DNA of 64,000 bases, taken from positions 62,001 through 126,000 of the forward strand of contig JAURWE010000024.1 in NCBI GenBank assembly GCA_030655075.1. The letters are read 5' to 3'. The translations under genes were made by a program, and so were the position numbers. Each line of letters begins with the position of its first letter. Position 1 is the stretch's first letter. The notes beneath the pieces were generated by a model that saw nothing but the letters and a program-made list of their open reading frames with translations, ran no database searches and was not told the origin of the DNA. Positions 39,479-47,604 of the stretch are shown here, piece after piece. This DNA is from Pararhizobium sp. Its GTDB lineage: Bacteria > Pseudomonadota > Alphaproteobacteria > Rhizobiales > Rhizobiaceae.

Positions 39479-40450
39479 TCACCCCGCCAGGCGCAGCCGC
39501 CGCCGGGTGTCGCTCGGGCTCTCGTGATAATGCGCCCGGTAGCTGCGCGAGAAGGCCGAGGAGGAGTTGAAGCCGGTGATGGCGGCGATGTCGGCGAAGT
39601 CGGCGCGGGTTTCGATGACCTTTCGGCGGGCGGCGTTCAGCCGAAGCGCCAGATAGTGTACATGCGGCGCCACGCCCATGATCTCGTGAAACAGGTCCTG
39701 CAGGTGCCGGGCGCTGATGCCGACGCGGCGGGCGAGGCGCGCCAAAGTTACCGGCGCCTCCACCGTCTCCTCCATCAGCCGCACTGCATGGCCGACGCGT
39801 GGATCGGCGATGCGCATGTTGCCGATCGACGGCACCTGCAGCAGGCCGCCGGAGGCGCGCTCCTGTTCGTAGATAAACAACCGGGAGACTTCGAGCGCCA
39901 GCGAATAGCCCTGCCGCCGCCGGATGATTTCCAGCATCAGGTCGAGCGTTGGCAGCGAGCCGCCTGTCGTGATGCGCTTGCCGTCGATGACGAAGCGCTC
40001 GCGCACCATGGTCGTCTGGGGATAGGTCGCGGCAAAGTCCTCAAAGTCCTCCCAATGTATGGTCACCGAGCTGCCCTGGAGCAGGCTGGCCTCGGCCAAA
40101 AGCCAGGAACCGGACTCGATCCCCGCCATCATTACCCGGTGCCGGGCCGCCTGCGACAGCGCCATGCGCAGGATGGGCGTATCGCTGCGCTGCCAGTTGT
40201 AGCTCGACAGCACGAACAGCGGCGCAGTCTCGCGGCCCGCCTCGAACATGCCGCTGACCGGGATCGGAATGCCGCTCTTAGTCTCCACCGGCGCACCATC
40301 GGCACTGAAAATCGTCCAGCTGTAGAGCTCCCGTCCGGCGATGCGGTTGGAGGCGCGCAAGGGTTCGATGACTGACGCGACCAGAATGAGATTGGTCTCC
40401 GGCAGCACCAGAAGGTCGATATGCAACGGATCGGACGAGGGTGAAAGCAT
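39479..40450 (-). CDS. GATase-1/AraC-family regulator (CdhR/GlxA-like)
   Basis: A 323-residue regulator with an N-terminal DJ-1/PfpI-type domain ('IDLLVLPETNLILVASVIEP', 'LFVLSSYNWQRS', 'RVMMAGIESGSWLLAEASLL') and a C-terminal AraC double helix-turn-helix ('VTLARLARRVGISARHLQDL', 'DFADIAAITGFNSSSAFSRS'). This architecture is that of GbdR, CdhR and related activators of choline, betaine and carnitine catabolism. The ATG at 40450 is chosen because the domain begins there. It is divergent from the BKACE gene, 109 bases apart, so control of the carnitine operon is likely. Confidence 0.85.
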   Translation of the reverse strand: MLSPSSDPLHIDLLVLPETNLILVASVIEPLRASNRIAGRELYSWTIFSADGAPVETKSGIPIPVSGMFEAGRETAPLFVLSSYNWQRSDTPILRMALSQAARHRVMMAGIESGSWLLAEASLLQGSSVTIHWEDFEDFAATYPQTTMVRERFVIDGKRITTGGSLPTLDLMLEIIRRRQGYSLALEVSRLFIYEQERASGGLLQVPSIGNMRIADPRVGHAVRLMEETVEAPVTLARLARRVGISARHLQDLFHEIMGVAPHVHYLALRLNAARRKVIETRADFADIAAITGFNSSSAFSRSYRAHYHESPSDTRRRLRLAG

Positions 40451-40559
40451 GCGGTTTCCAGCAGTTGAATTCCGATAATGTATAGAATGATTCCGGGAAT
40501 GCAAAGCATGCGGCATTTTCTTGGGTCGTAATGCTTGCAACAACAAGGGGAGAAAAACC

Positions 40560-41462
40560 GTGCCGCTAGCCATGAACCGCGATGTCTTCATCACCGCCGC
40601 TGTCACCGGCTCCGGCGACACCGTGTCGAAATCATCGCATGTGCCGATTACCCCGAAGCAGATTGCGGACTCCGCCATCGACGCCGCCAAGGCCGGTGCC
40701 GCCGTCGTGCATTGCCATGTCCGCGACCCGCAAACCGGTGCCCCCAGCCGCAGGCTCGATCTCTACAGGGAGGTCACCGACCGCATCCGTTCCGCCGAGA
40801 TTGACGTGGTGCTCAACCTGACGGCCGGCATGGGCGGCGATCTGGTGTTCGGCAATGTCGAGGCACCTTTCCCGCTCAACGAAAAAGCCACCGACATGGC
40901 TGGCGCCACCGAGCGTGTCGCCCACGTGGCCGAATGCCTGCCGGAAATCTGCACGCTCGACTGCGGCACGATGAACTTTTCGCTCGGCGACTATGTCATG
41001 ACCAACACGCCATCGATGCTGCGCGAAATGGCCCGCCAGATGACCGCACTCGGCGTCCGCCCGGAAATCGAAGCCTTCGACACCGGCCATCTCTGGTTCG
41101 CCAAGCAGCTGGTCGAGGAAGGCCTGATCGAAGACCCGGTGCTGATACAGCTCTGCATGGGCATTCCCTGGGGCGCGCCCGACGACCTCAACACCTTTAT
41201 GGCCATGGTCAACAACGTGCCGGCCAGCTGGACCTTTTCCGCCTTCTCCATCGGCCGCAACGCCATTGCCTATCCGGCAGCTGCCGTGCTTTCCGGCGGC
41301 AATGTTCGCGTCGGGCTGGAGGACAATCTCTATCTCTCGAAAGGCGTCCTCGCCACCAACGCCCAGCTGGTCGAGCGGGCCGTGACGGTGGTGGAAGGCA
41401 TGGGCGCCCGCATCATCGGCCCGGCCGAGGTGCGCGAGAAGCTGAAATTGGTCAAGCGGTAA
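40560..41462 (+). CDS. BKACE-family 3-dehydrocarnitine cleavage enzyme (CdhC-like)
   Basis: A 300-residue beta-keto acid cleavage enzyme (DUF849). 'VVHCHVRDPQTGAPSRRLDL' gives the two zinc His, 'LNLTAGMGGDLVFG', 'LDCGTMNFSLGDYVMTNTPS' and 'NVRVGLEDNLYLSKGVLATN' (zinc Glu) complete the active site. In carnitine catabolism the enzyme combines 3-dehydrocarnitine with acetyl-CoA to give betainyl-CoA and acetoacetate. The GTG at 40560 follows AAGGGGAG; an ATG at 40572 is the alternative. The next gene supplies both its substrate and the thioesterase for its product. Confidence 0.87.
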   Translation: MPLAMNRDVFITAAVTGSGDTVSKSSHVPITPKQIADSAIDAAKAGAAVVHCHVRDPQTGAPSRRLDLYREVTDRIRSAEIDVVLNLTAGMGGDLVFGNVEAPFPLNEKATDMAGATERVAHVAECLPEICTLDCGTMNFSLGDYVMTNTPSMLREMARQMTALGVRPEIEAFDTGHLWFAKQLVEEGLIEDPVLIQLCMGIPWGAPDDLNTFMAMVNNVPASWTFSAFSIGRNAIAYPAAAVLSGGNVRVGLEDNLYLSKGVLATNAQLVERAVTVVEGMGARIIGPAEVREKLKLVKR

Positions 41463-41463
41463 A

Positions 41464-41650
41464 GACCCTCCCAACCCTCCCCGCAAGGGGAGGGCTTAAT
41501 GTGCCGCACCTTTCGATCAAAATCGCACGTGAGGTTTCATGAGACAGCGGCGGCAGATTGGGGGACGGATCGAAGTGGAAATGACCGGGAGCCCCCAAAT
41601 CCCTCCCCCTTGTGGGGAGGGTGGCCCGAAGGGTCGGGAGGGGTTTTCAC
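41464..41650. repeat. RIME-like palindromic element, family 2, copy B
   Basis: Between the BKACE and carnitine dehydrogenase genes. At the left GACCCTCC-C-AACCCTCCCC and GCAAGGGGAGGG form one stem; at the right CCCTCCCCCTTGTGGGGAGG with 'GTGGCCCGAAGGGTCGGGAG' and 'GGGTTTTC' form two more in inverted orientation (41601-41648). The right part is repeated almost exactly at 61873-61920. The middle 100 bases do not repeat elsewhere in the window. No gene is seen in the gap. Confidence 0.75.
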
Positions 41651-41674
41651 GACGAACAAGAGGCAGGATAAGCA

Positions 41675-43168
41675 ATGACAAAAATCACCAAAGCGGCCTG
41701 CATCGGCGGCGGCGTTATCGGCGGAGCCTGGGCGGCACGGTTCCTGCTGGCCGGCATCGATGTCAACATGTTCGATCCGCATCCCGAAGCCACCCGCATC
41801 GTCGGCGAGGTCCTGGCCAATGCCGAGCGCGCCTATGCGATGCTGACCATGGCACCCCTGCCGAAGAAGGGCACCCTCACCTTCGTCAAGAGCATTGAAG
41901 AAGCCGTCGAAGGCGCTGACTGGATTCAGGAAAGCGTGCCCGAGCGCGTCGATCTGAAGCGCAACGTCATCACCCAGATCGACGCGGCCGCCTCGCCCAC
42001 GGCGCTTATCGGCTCCTCGACCTCGGGCATCATGCCGACCGAGCTGCAGCGCGACATGAAACATCCCGAGCGCATGTTCGTCGCCCACCCCTACAACCCG
42101 GTCTACCTCTTGCCGCTGGCCGAACTGGTCGGCGGGGAGAAGACGGCGAAATCGACGCTGCAGGACGCCAAGGCCAAACTGGCGCCGATCGGCATGAAGG
42201 GCGTCATCATCAACAAGGAGATCGAGGCCTTCGTCGGCGACCGCCTGCTTGAGGCCGTCTGGCGCGAAGGTCTTTGGCTGATCAAGGACGACATCTGCGA
42301 CACAGAAACGCTCGACGATGTCATCCGCTATTCCTTCGGCATGCGCTGGGCGCAGATGGGCATGTTCGAAACCTATCGGATCGCCGGCGGCGAAGCCGGC
42401 ATGCGCCACTTCCTCGCCCAGTTCGGCCCCTGCCTGTCCTGGCCCTGGACCAAGCTGATGGACGTGGTCGATCTCGACGACGACCTGGTCGACAAGATCG
42501 CCGGCCAGTCCGATGCCCAGTCCGGCGCCCGCGGCATCCGCGATCTCGAGCGCATCCGCGACGAAAACCTCGTCGGCATCATGCATGCGCTGAAGAGCGG
42601 CGATGGCGGCAAGGGCTGGGGGGCGGGCAAGCTGCTCGCCGATTTCGAACAGAGCCTCTGGGCCAATGCCGAAAAGCCCGAGACCGATCTCGGCCAGGCG
42701 GAACCCATTCGCATTCTCGACACCAAGGTCAACGCCGCCTGGGTCGATTACAACGGCCACATGACCGAGCACCGCTACCTGCAGGTTTTCGGCGACACAT
42801 CCGACGGCCTGCTGCGCCTGATCGGCGTCGATCTCGACTATGTCAAGAACGGGCACAGCTACTACACGGTGGAAACCCACATCCGCAATCTCGGCGAAGC
42901 CAGGCTTGGTGATGCGCTCTATTCCACCTGCCAGATCCTCTCGCACGACGAAAAACGCCTGCACATCTTCTCGACCATCTACAATGCCGCCAGCAACGAG
43001 CCGGTGGCCACGGCTGAACAGATGCTGCTGCATGTGGATTCGAAGGCCAGCAAGGCCGTGCCGGCCCTGCCGGAGGTGATTGCGAAAGTCGAGGCAATCG
43101 CTGCCGCCCATGCGGGTCTGCCGGTGCCGGAGGGTGTCGGGCGAAGTGTGGGGCAGAAGAGAGGGTAA
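41675..43168 (+). CDS. lcdH: L-carnitine 3-dehydrogenase fused to betainyl-CoA thioesterase
   Basis: A 497-residue fusion. Residues 1-320 are a 3-hydroxyacyl-CoA-dehydrogenase-like NAD enzyme ('AACIGGGVIGGAWAARFLLA', 'DWIQESVPERVDLKRNVI', 'IGSSTSGIMPTELQRDMKHP', 'HPYNPVYLLPLAELVGG'). Residues about 345-480 are a hotdog thioesterase ('NAAWVDYNGHMTEHRYLQVF' with the conserved Asp, 'SYYTVETHIRNLGEARLGDA'). The first part oxidises L-carnitine to 3-dehydrocarnitine, the second hydrolyses betainyl-CoA formed by BKACE to glycine betaine. The same fusion is known from Rhizobium and Sinorhizobium, in contrast to separate cdhA and cdhB in Pseudomonas. Confidence 0.9.
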   Translation: MTKITKAACIGGGVIGGAWAARFLLAGIDVNMFDPHPEATRIVGEVLANAERAYAMLTMAPLPKKGTLTFVKSIEEAVEGADWIQESVPERVDLKRNVITQIDAAASPTALIGSSTSGIMPTELQRDMKHPERMFVAHPYNPVYLLPLAELVGGEKTAKSTLQDAKAKLAPIGMKGVIINKEIEAFVGDRLLEAVWREGLWLIKDDICDTETLDDVIRYSFGMRWAQMGMFETYRIAGGEAGMRHFLAQFGPCLSWPWTKLMDVVDLDDDLVDKIAGQSDAQSGARGIRDLERIRDENLVGIMHALKSGDGGKGWGAGKLLADFEQSLWANAEKPETDLGQAEPIRILDTKVNAAWVDYNGHMTEHRYLQVFGDTSDGLLRLIGVDLDYVKNGHSYYTVETHIRNLGEARLGDALYSTCQILSHDEKRLHIFSTIYNAASNEPVATAEQMLLHVDSKASKAVPALPEVIAKVEAIAAAHAGLPVPEGVGRSVGQKRG

Positions 43169-43193
43169 CAAAATGTTGGAATTCGCCGCTGTT

Positions 43194-43371
43194 CACCCCC
43201 CTCTGTCACTGCGTGACATCTCCCCCACAAGGGGGGAGATCGTTCTCTTCCAACGGCCTTCTTCGGCGAACCTATCCAACGTTCAAACATCAACCTGTCA
43301 GGGGCGTAAAAAGCCGTCGGTCAATCTCCCCCCTTGTGGGGGAGATGTCCCGGAGGGACAGAGGGGGGTAA
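43194..43371. repeat. RIME-like palindromic element, family 1, copy C
   Basis: CACCCCCCTCTGTCACTGCG at the left and GGAGGGACAGAGGGGGGTA at the right are inverted ends; inside lie TGACATCTCCCCC-ACAA-GGGGGGAGAT and ATCTCCCCCC-TTGT-GGGGGAGATGTC. This matches the element at 32679-32809 in ends and stems but has a longer centre. It fills the gap between the carnitine dehydrogenase and acyl-CoA dehydrogenase genes; no gene is seen within it. Confidence 0.8.
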
Positions 43372-43417
43372 GCGCCAAAGCCAGTGTGCCTTCCAATGAA
43401 AATGGAGGGAGGCACCC

Positions 43418-44578
43418 ATGAATTTCGCATTGACCGAAGAACAGCAGATGATCGTCGATACGGTGCGCGGCTTTGTCGAGACCGAGATTTATCCGCATGA
43501 AAACGAGGTCGAGCGTACGGGCATCGTGCCGAAGGAACTCGGCGATGAAATCAAACGGAAATGCATCGACCTCGGCTTCTTTGCCTGCAACATGCCCGAA
43601 GAGGTCGGCGGCGCCGGGCTCGACCATCAGACGTTTACGCTGGTGGAGCGCGAACTTGGCCGAGGCTCCATGGGCCTCACCGTGTTTTTCGGCCGCCCCT
43701 CCGGCATTCTCATGGCCTGCAACGACGAGCAGCGCGAAAAATATCTCATCCCTGCCGTCAAGGGCGACAAGTTCGATGCGCTGGCCATGACCGAGCCGGA
43801 CGCCGGCTCCGACGTGCGCGGCATGAAGTGTTTTGCCAGGCCCGATGGCGACGACTGGATCGTCAACGGCACCAAACATTTCATCAGCCATGCCAACATC
43901 GCCGATTTTGTCATCGTCTTCATCGCCACCGGCGAGGAAGACACGCCGCGCGGCCCGAAGAAGAAGATCACCTGTTTCCTCGTCGATCGCGGCACGCCGG
44001 GCTTCGAGATCCGCGAGGGCTATTCCTCGGTTTCCCATCGCGGCTACAAGAACTGCATCCTCTCCTTCGACGATTGCCGCCTGCCCTCGGCCGCCATTCT
44101 CGGCGAAGTGCACAAGGGCTTCGACATCGCCAACGACTGGCTCTACGCCACCCGCATCACCGTTGCCGCCACCTGCGTCGGCCGTGCCCGCCGCGTGTTC
44201 GATTACGCCCTGCCCTATGCCGCCGAGCGCAAGCAGTTCGGCAAGCCGATCGGCGCCAATCAGGGCGTATCGTTCAAGCTCGCCGACATGATCACCGAGA
44301 TCGATGCCGCCGACCTCCTGACGCTGAACGCCGCCTGGCGGCTCGACCAGGGCCTGCCCTCCAACCGCGAGATCGCCTCGGCCAAGCTCTATGCGTCCGA
44401 AATGCTCGCCCGCGTCACCGACGAGGCAATCCAGATCTATGGCGGCATGGGCCTGATGGACGACCTGCCGCTCGCCCGCTTCTGGCGCGACGCCCGCGTC
44501 GAGCGAATCTGGGACGGCACAAGCGAAATCCAGCGCCACATCATCAGCCGCGACCTGCTGCGGCCGCTGGGAGCATGA
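43418..44578 (+). CDS. Acyl-CoA dehydrogenase, probable gamma-butyrobetainyl-CoA dehydrogenase
   Basis: A 386-residue FAD enzyme of ordinary acyl-CoA dehydrogenase length. 'ALAMTEPDAGSDVRGMKCFA' and 'WIVNGTKHFISHANIADFVI' form the FAD/substrate site, 'AYAERKQFGKPIGANQGVSF'-like segment (here 'AAERKQFGKPIGANQGVSFK') the middle signature, and 'QIYGGMGLMDDLPLARFWRD' with 'ERIWDGTSEIQRHIISRDLL' the C-terminal signature that includes the catalytic Glu. Among carnitine genes and next to a CoA ligase and a hydratase it would desaturate gamma-butyrobetainyl-CoA to crotonobetainyl-CoA. GGAGG ribosome site. Confidence 0.85.
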   Translation: MNFALTEEQQMIVDTVRGFVETEIYPHENEVERTGIVPKELGDEIKRKCIDLGFFACNMPEEVGGAGLDHQTFTLVERELGRGSMGLTVFFGRPSGILMACNDEQREKYLIPAVKGDKFDALAMTEPDAGSDVRGMKCFARPDGDDWIVNGTKHFISHANIADFVIVFIATGEEDTPRGPKKKITCFLVDRGTPGFEIREGYSSVSHRGYKNCILSFDDCRLPSAAILGEVHKGFDIANDWLYATRITVAATCVGRARRVFDYALPYAAERKQFGKPIGANQGVSFKLADMITEIDAADLLTLNAAWRLDQGLPSNREIASAKLYASEMLARVTDEAIQIYGGMGLMDDLPLARFWRDARVERIWDGTSEIQRHIISRDLLRPLGA

Positions 44579-44615
44579 GGATGATGCTGATTTTGTTTCA
44601 GACGAGAGGCTGCGC

Positions 44616-46673
44616 ATGACCCGCGATCTCTCCCGCCTCATCCGTCCGACCTCCATTGCCGTCTTCGGTGGCAAGGAGGCGCGGCGGGTGATCGAGCAGT
44701 GTGACAAGATGGGCTTTACCGGCGAGATCTGGCCGGTGCATCCGCGCGAGGACGAGATCCTCGGGCGCACCTGTTACCGCTCGGTGGCGGATCTGCCCGG
44801 CTCGCCGGATGCGTCCTTCGTCGGCGTCAACCGGCAGCTGACCATCGAGATCATCCGCGACCTCTCCGCCCGCAAGGCCGGCGGCGCCGTCTGTTATGCC
44901 TCGGGTTTCCGCGAAGCCGTCAGCGAGCTGGCCGACGGCAACGACCTGCAGGAGGCGCTGGTGAAGGCCGCCGGCGACATGGCGATCGTCGGTCCCAATT
45001 GTTACGGCTTCATCAACATGCTCGACGGTGCCCTTCTCTGGCCGGACCAGCACGGGATGGTGCGCGTCGAGCGCGGTGTTGCTGTCCTCACCCAGTCCTC
45101 CAACATCGCCTGCAACGTCTCGATGCAGATGCGCGGCCTGCCGCTCGCCTATATCCTGACGGCTGGGAACCAGGCCCAGACGGGCCTGTCGGATCTCGCC
45201 TGCGCCGTGCTCGAAGACCCGCGCGTCACCGCCGTCGGCCTGCACATCGAAGGTTTCGACAGCATCGAAGCGCTGGAACGGCTGGCCAGCCGCGCCCGCG
45301 AGCTCAACAAGCCGGTCGTGACGCTGAAGGTCGGAAAGTCGGAGGCAGCGCAGCTGGCCACCGTCTCCCACACGGCATCGCTCGCCGGTAATGATGCAGT
45401 CTCCTCGGCCCTGCTCGAACGGCTCGGCATCGGCCGGGTCAACACGCTGCCGGAGCTTCTGGAAACACTCAAGCTCCTGCATCTGCACGGACCGCTGAAA
45501 AGCTTCGACATTTCCTCGATGAGCTGCTCGGGCGGCGAGGCATCGCTGATGGCCGACGCCGGGGAAAAACGAAAGACCGTGTTCCGCGCGCTTAAGGACG
45601 AGCAGCGCCTGCCGCTGCGCCAGAGCCTCGGCGAGATGGTCACCATCGCCAATCCGCTCGACTATCACACCTTCGTCTGGGGCAACCGCGAGAAACAGAC
45701 GGAGGCCTTTTCGGCGATGATGAAGGGCGGCTACGCGCTCAATCTCATCGTTCTCGACTTTCCCCGGCAGGACCGCTGCGACGCCACCGACTGGGTGACG
45801 ACCTGCGACGCCGTCATCGACGCGGCCAAGGCAACGGGCGCCGTTGCCGGTATTGTTGCCAGCCTCGGTGAAAACATGCCCGAGGACACGGCCCTCTCCC
45901 TCATGGCATCCGGCGTGATCGCCTTTTCCGGCATCGACGAGGCGCTGGCTGCAGCCGAAACCTCCGCCCTGATCGGCGCCGCCTGGTCGAAACCCGCCCC
46001 CGCTCCCTTGCTGAAAACCAAAGCATCTGGCGGCGAGATCGTCACGATTTCGGAACATGACGCCAAGCGCGAACTGGCCACCTTCGGACTGACCATCCCC
46101 GAAGGCCTGACGGCGGCAACCGCGGCGCAAGCGGCCGATGCCGCCGGAACGCTCGGATTTCCGGTCGTGCTCAAGGGCCTCGGCGTCGCCCACAAGACCG
46201 AGGCGGGCGCCGTCCGGCTCAACCTTGGCAGCCGCGAGGCAGTGATTGAGGCGGCAGAGGCCATGGCCGGTGTCGCATCCGGCTATCTCGTTGAAAAAAT
46301 GATTGCAAAACCGGTCGCCGAAATCATCGCCGGCGCCTTCCGCGACCCCGTTGCCGGACTGGTGCTCACCATCGGCGCCGGCGGGATTCTGGTGGAATTG
46401 CTGGAAGACGCCGCCGTTCTGACCCTCCCGGCCTCCGAAATCGCCATTCGCGCGGCGATATCCGGCCTGAAGATCAGGAAATTGCTCGATGGCTATCGCG
46501 GTGGCCCGAAAGGCGACATTGAGGCGCTGGTGGCGGCTGTCGCTGCCGTGGCATCCTATGTCGCATCGGTGGCCTCACAGCTCGAGGAACTGGATATCAA
46601 TCCTATCATGGTGCTGCCCGACGGCGACGGTGTCGTCGCTGCGGATGCCCTGATCAGGCGAAGGACAACTTAG
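44616..46673 (+). CDS. ADP-forming acyl-CoA synthetase (acetate-CoA ligase family)
   Basis: A 685-residue single-chain NDP-forming CoA ligase: CoA-binding domain ('TSIAVFGGKEARRVIEQCDK', about 10-130), two ligase-CoA domains with the phosphohistidine in 'TVSHTASLAGNDAVSSALLE' (about 250), and an ATP-grasp domain from about 465 ('AKRELATFGLTIPEGL', 'FPVVLKGLGVAHKTEAGAVR', 'QLEELDINPIMVLPDG'). In this operon it probably activates gamma-butyrobetaine, crotonobetaine or carnitine, the job done by the unrelated AMP-forming CaiC in enterobacteria. It lies 37 bases after the acyl-CoA dehydrogenase gene. Confidence 0.85.
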   Translation: MTRDLSRLIRPTSIAVFGGKEARRVIEQCDKMGFTGEIWPVHPREDEILGRTCYRSVADLPGSPDASFVGVNRQLTIEIIRDLSARKAGGAVCYASGFREAVSELADGNDLQEALVKAAGDMAIVGPNCYGFINMLDGALLWPDQHGMVRVERGVAVLTQSSNIACNVSMQMRGLPLAYILTAGNQAQTGLSDLACAVLEDPRVTAVGLHIEGFDSIEALERLASRARELNKPVVTLKVGKSEAAQLATVSHTASLAGNDAVSSALLERLGIGRVNTLPELLETLKLLHLHGPLKSFDISSMSCSGGEASLMADAGEKRKTVFRALKDEQRLPLRQSLGEMVTIANPLDYHTFVWGNREKQTEAFSAMMKGGYALNLIVLDFPRQDRCDATDWVTTCDAVIDAAKATGAVAGIVASLGENMPEDTALSLMASGVIAFSGIDEALAAAETSALIGAAWSKPAPAPLLKTKASGGEIVTISEHDAKRELATFGLTIPEGLTAATAAQAADAAGTLGFPVVLKGLGVAHKTEAGAVRLNLGSREAVIEAAEAMAGVASGYLVEKMIAKPVAEIIAGAFRDPVAGLVLTIGAGGILVELLEDAAVLTLPASEIAIRAAISGLKIRKLLDGYRGGPKGDIEALVAAVAAVASYVASVASQLEELDINPIMVLPDGDGVVAADALIRRRTT

Positions 46674-46674
46674 C

Positions 46675-47457
46675 ATGACAGGACCGATCAAGACCCGCCG
46701 CGAGGGCGGCATTCTCGAAGTCACCATCGACCGGCCGAAGGCGAACGCCATCGATCTGGTCACCAGCCGGATCATGGGCGAGATATTTGCCGGCTTCCGC
46801 GACGACGACGGCCTGCGCGTCGCCATCATCACCGGTGCCGGTGAAAAATTCTTCTGTCCGGGATGGGACTTGAAGGCAGCCGCCGGCGGCGACGCCGTCG
46901 ATGGCGACTATGGCATCGGCGGCTTCGGCGGCCTGCAGGAATTGCGCGATCTCAACAAGCCGGTCATCGCCGCCATCAACGGCATCTGCTGCGGCGGCGG
47001 TCTCGAAATCGCGCTCTCGGCCGACATGATCCTCGCCGCCGAACACGCCACCTTCGCCCTGCCCGAGATCCGCTCCGGCACGGTCGCCGATGCCGCCTCG
47101 ATCAAGCTGCCGAAGCGCATCCCCTACCACATCGCCATGGACCTGCTGTTCACCGGCCGCTGGCTGGATGCGGCCGAGGCGCACCGCTGGGGCTTCGTCA
47201 ACGAAATATTGCCTGCGACAAAGCTGATGGAACGGGTCTGGGAGCTCGCCCGGCTGCTCGAAAGCGGCCCGCCGCTGGTCTATGCGGCGATCAAGGAAGT
47301 CGTGCGTCATGCAGAAGGAAACGACTTCCAGACGACCATGAACAAGATCACCAGGCGGCAGTTGAAGACCGTGGACATTCTCTATTCGAGCGACGACCAG
47401 CTTGAAGGAGCACGCGCTTTTACAGAAAAACGCGATCCGGTGTGGAAAGGCAGGTAG
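46675..47457 (+). CDS. Enoyl-CoA hydratase family protein, probable crotonobetainyl-CoA hydratase (CaiD-like)
   Basis: A 260-residue crotonase. 'ITGAGEKFFCPGWDLKAAAG' is the oxyanion segment, 'KPVIAAINGICCGGGLEIAL' the hallmark helix, and 'FALPEIRSGTVADAASIKLP' covers the catalytic Glu position of CaiD-like hydratases. It starts one base after the CoA-ligase stop. With the preceding two enzymes it would turn gamma-butyrobetaine into L-carnitinyl-CoA, linking to the carnitine dehydrogenase upstream. Confidence 0.85.
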   Translation: MTGPIKTRREGGILEVTIDRPKANAIDLVTSRIMGEIFAGFRDDDGLRVAIITGAGEKFFCPGWDLKAAAGGDAVDGDYGIGGFGGLQELRDLNKPVIAAINGICCGGGLEIALSADMILAAEHATFALPEIRSGTVADAASIKLPKRIPYHIAMDLLFTGRWLDAAEAHRWGFVNEILPATKLMERVWELARLLESGPPLVYAAIKEVVRHAEGNDFQTTMNKITRRQLKTVDILYSSDDQLEGARAFTEKRDPVWKGR

Positions 47458-47604
47458 TGCACGCGCAACGGGCGGAAAGATTCGTACTTTCAATTGCTTG
47501 AGGCATCCATATACTACCTCCAAGAATGCCCGCCAGCGTCACTAAATAAGAAACTTGTAAGACAAGCAACGCAACAAACGGCAAAAACAAAAAGGAACAG
47601 GGGA

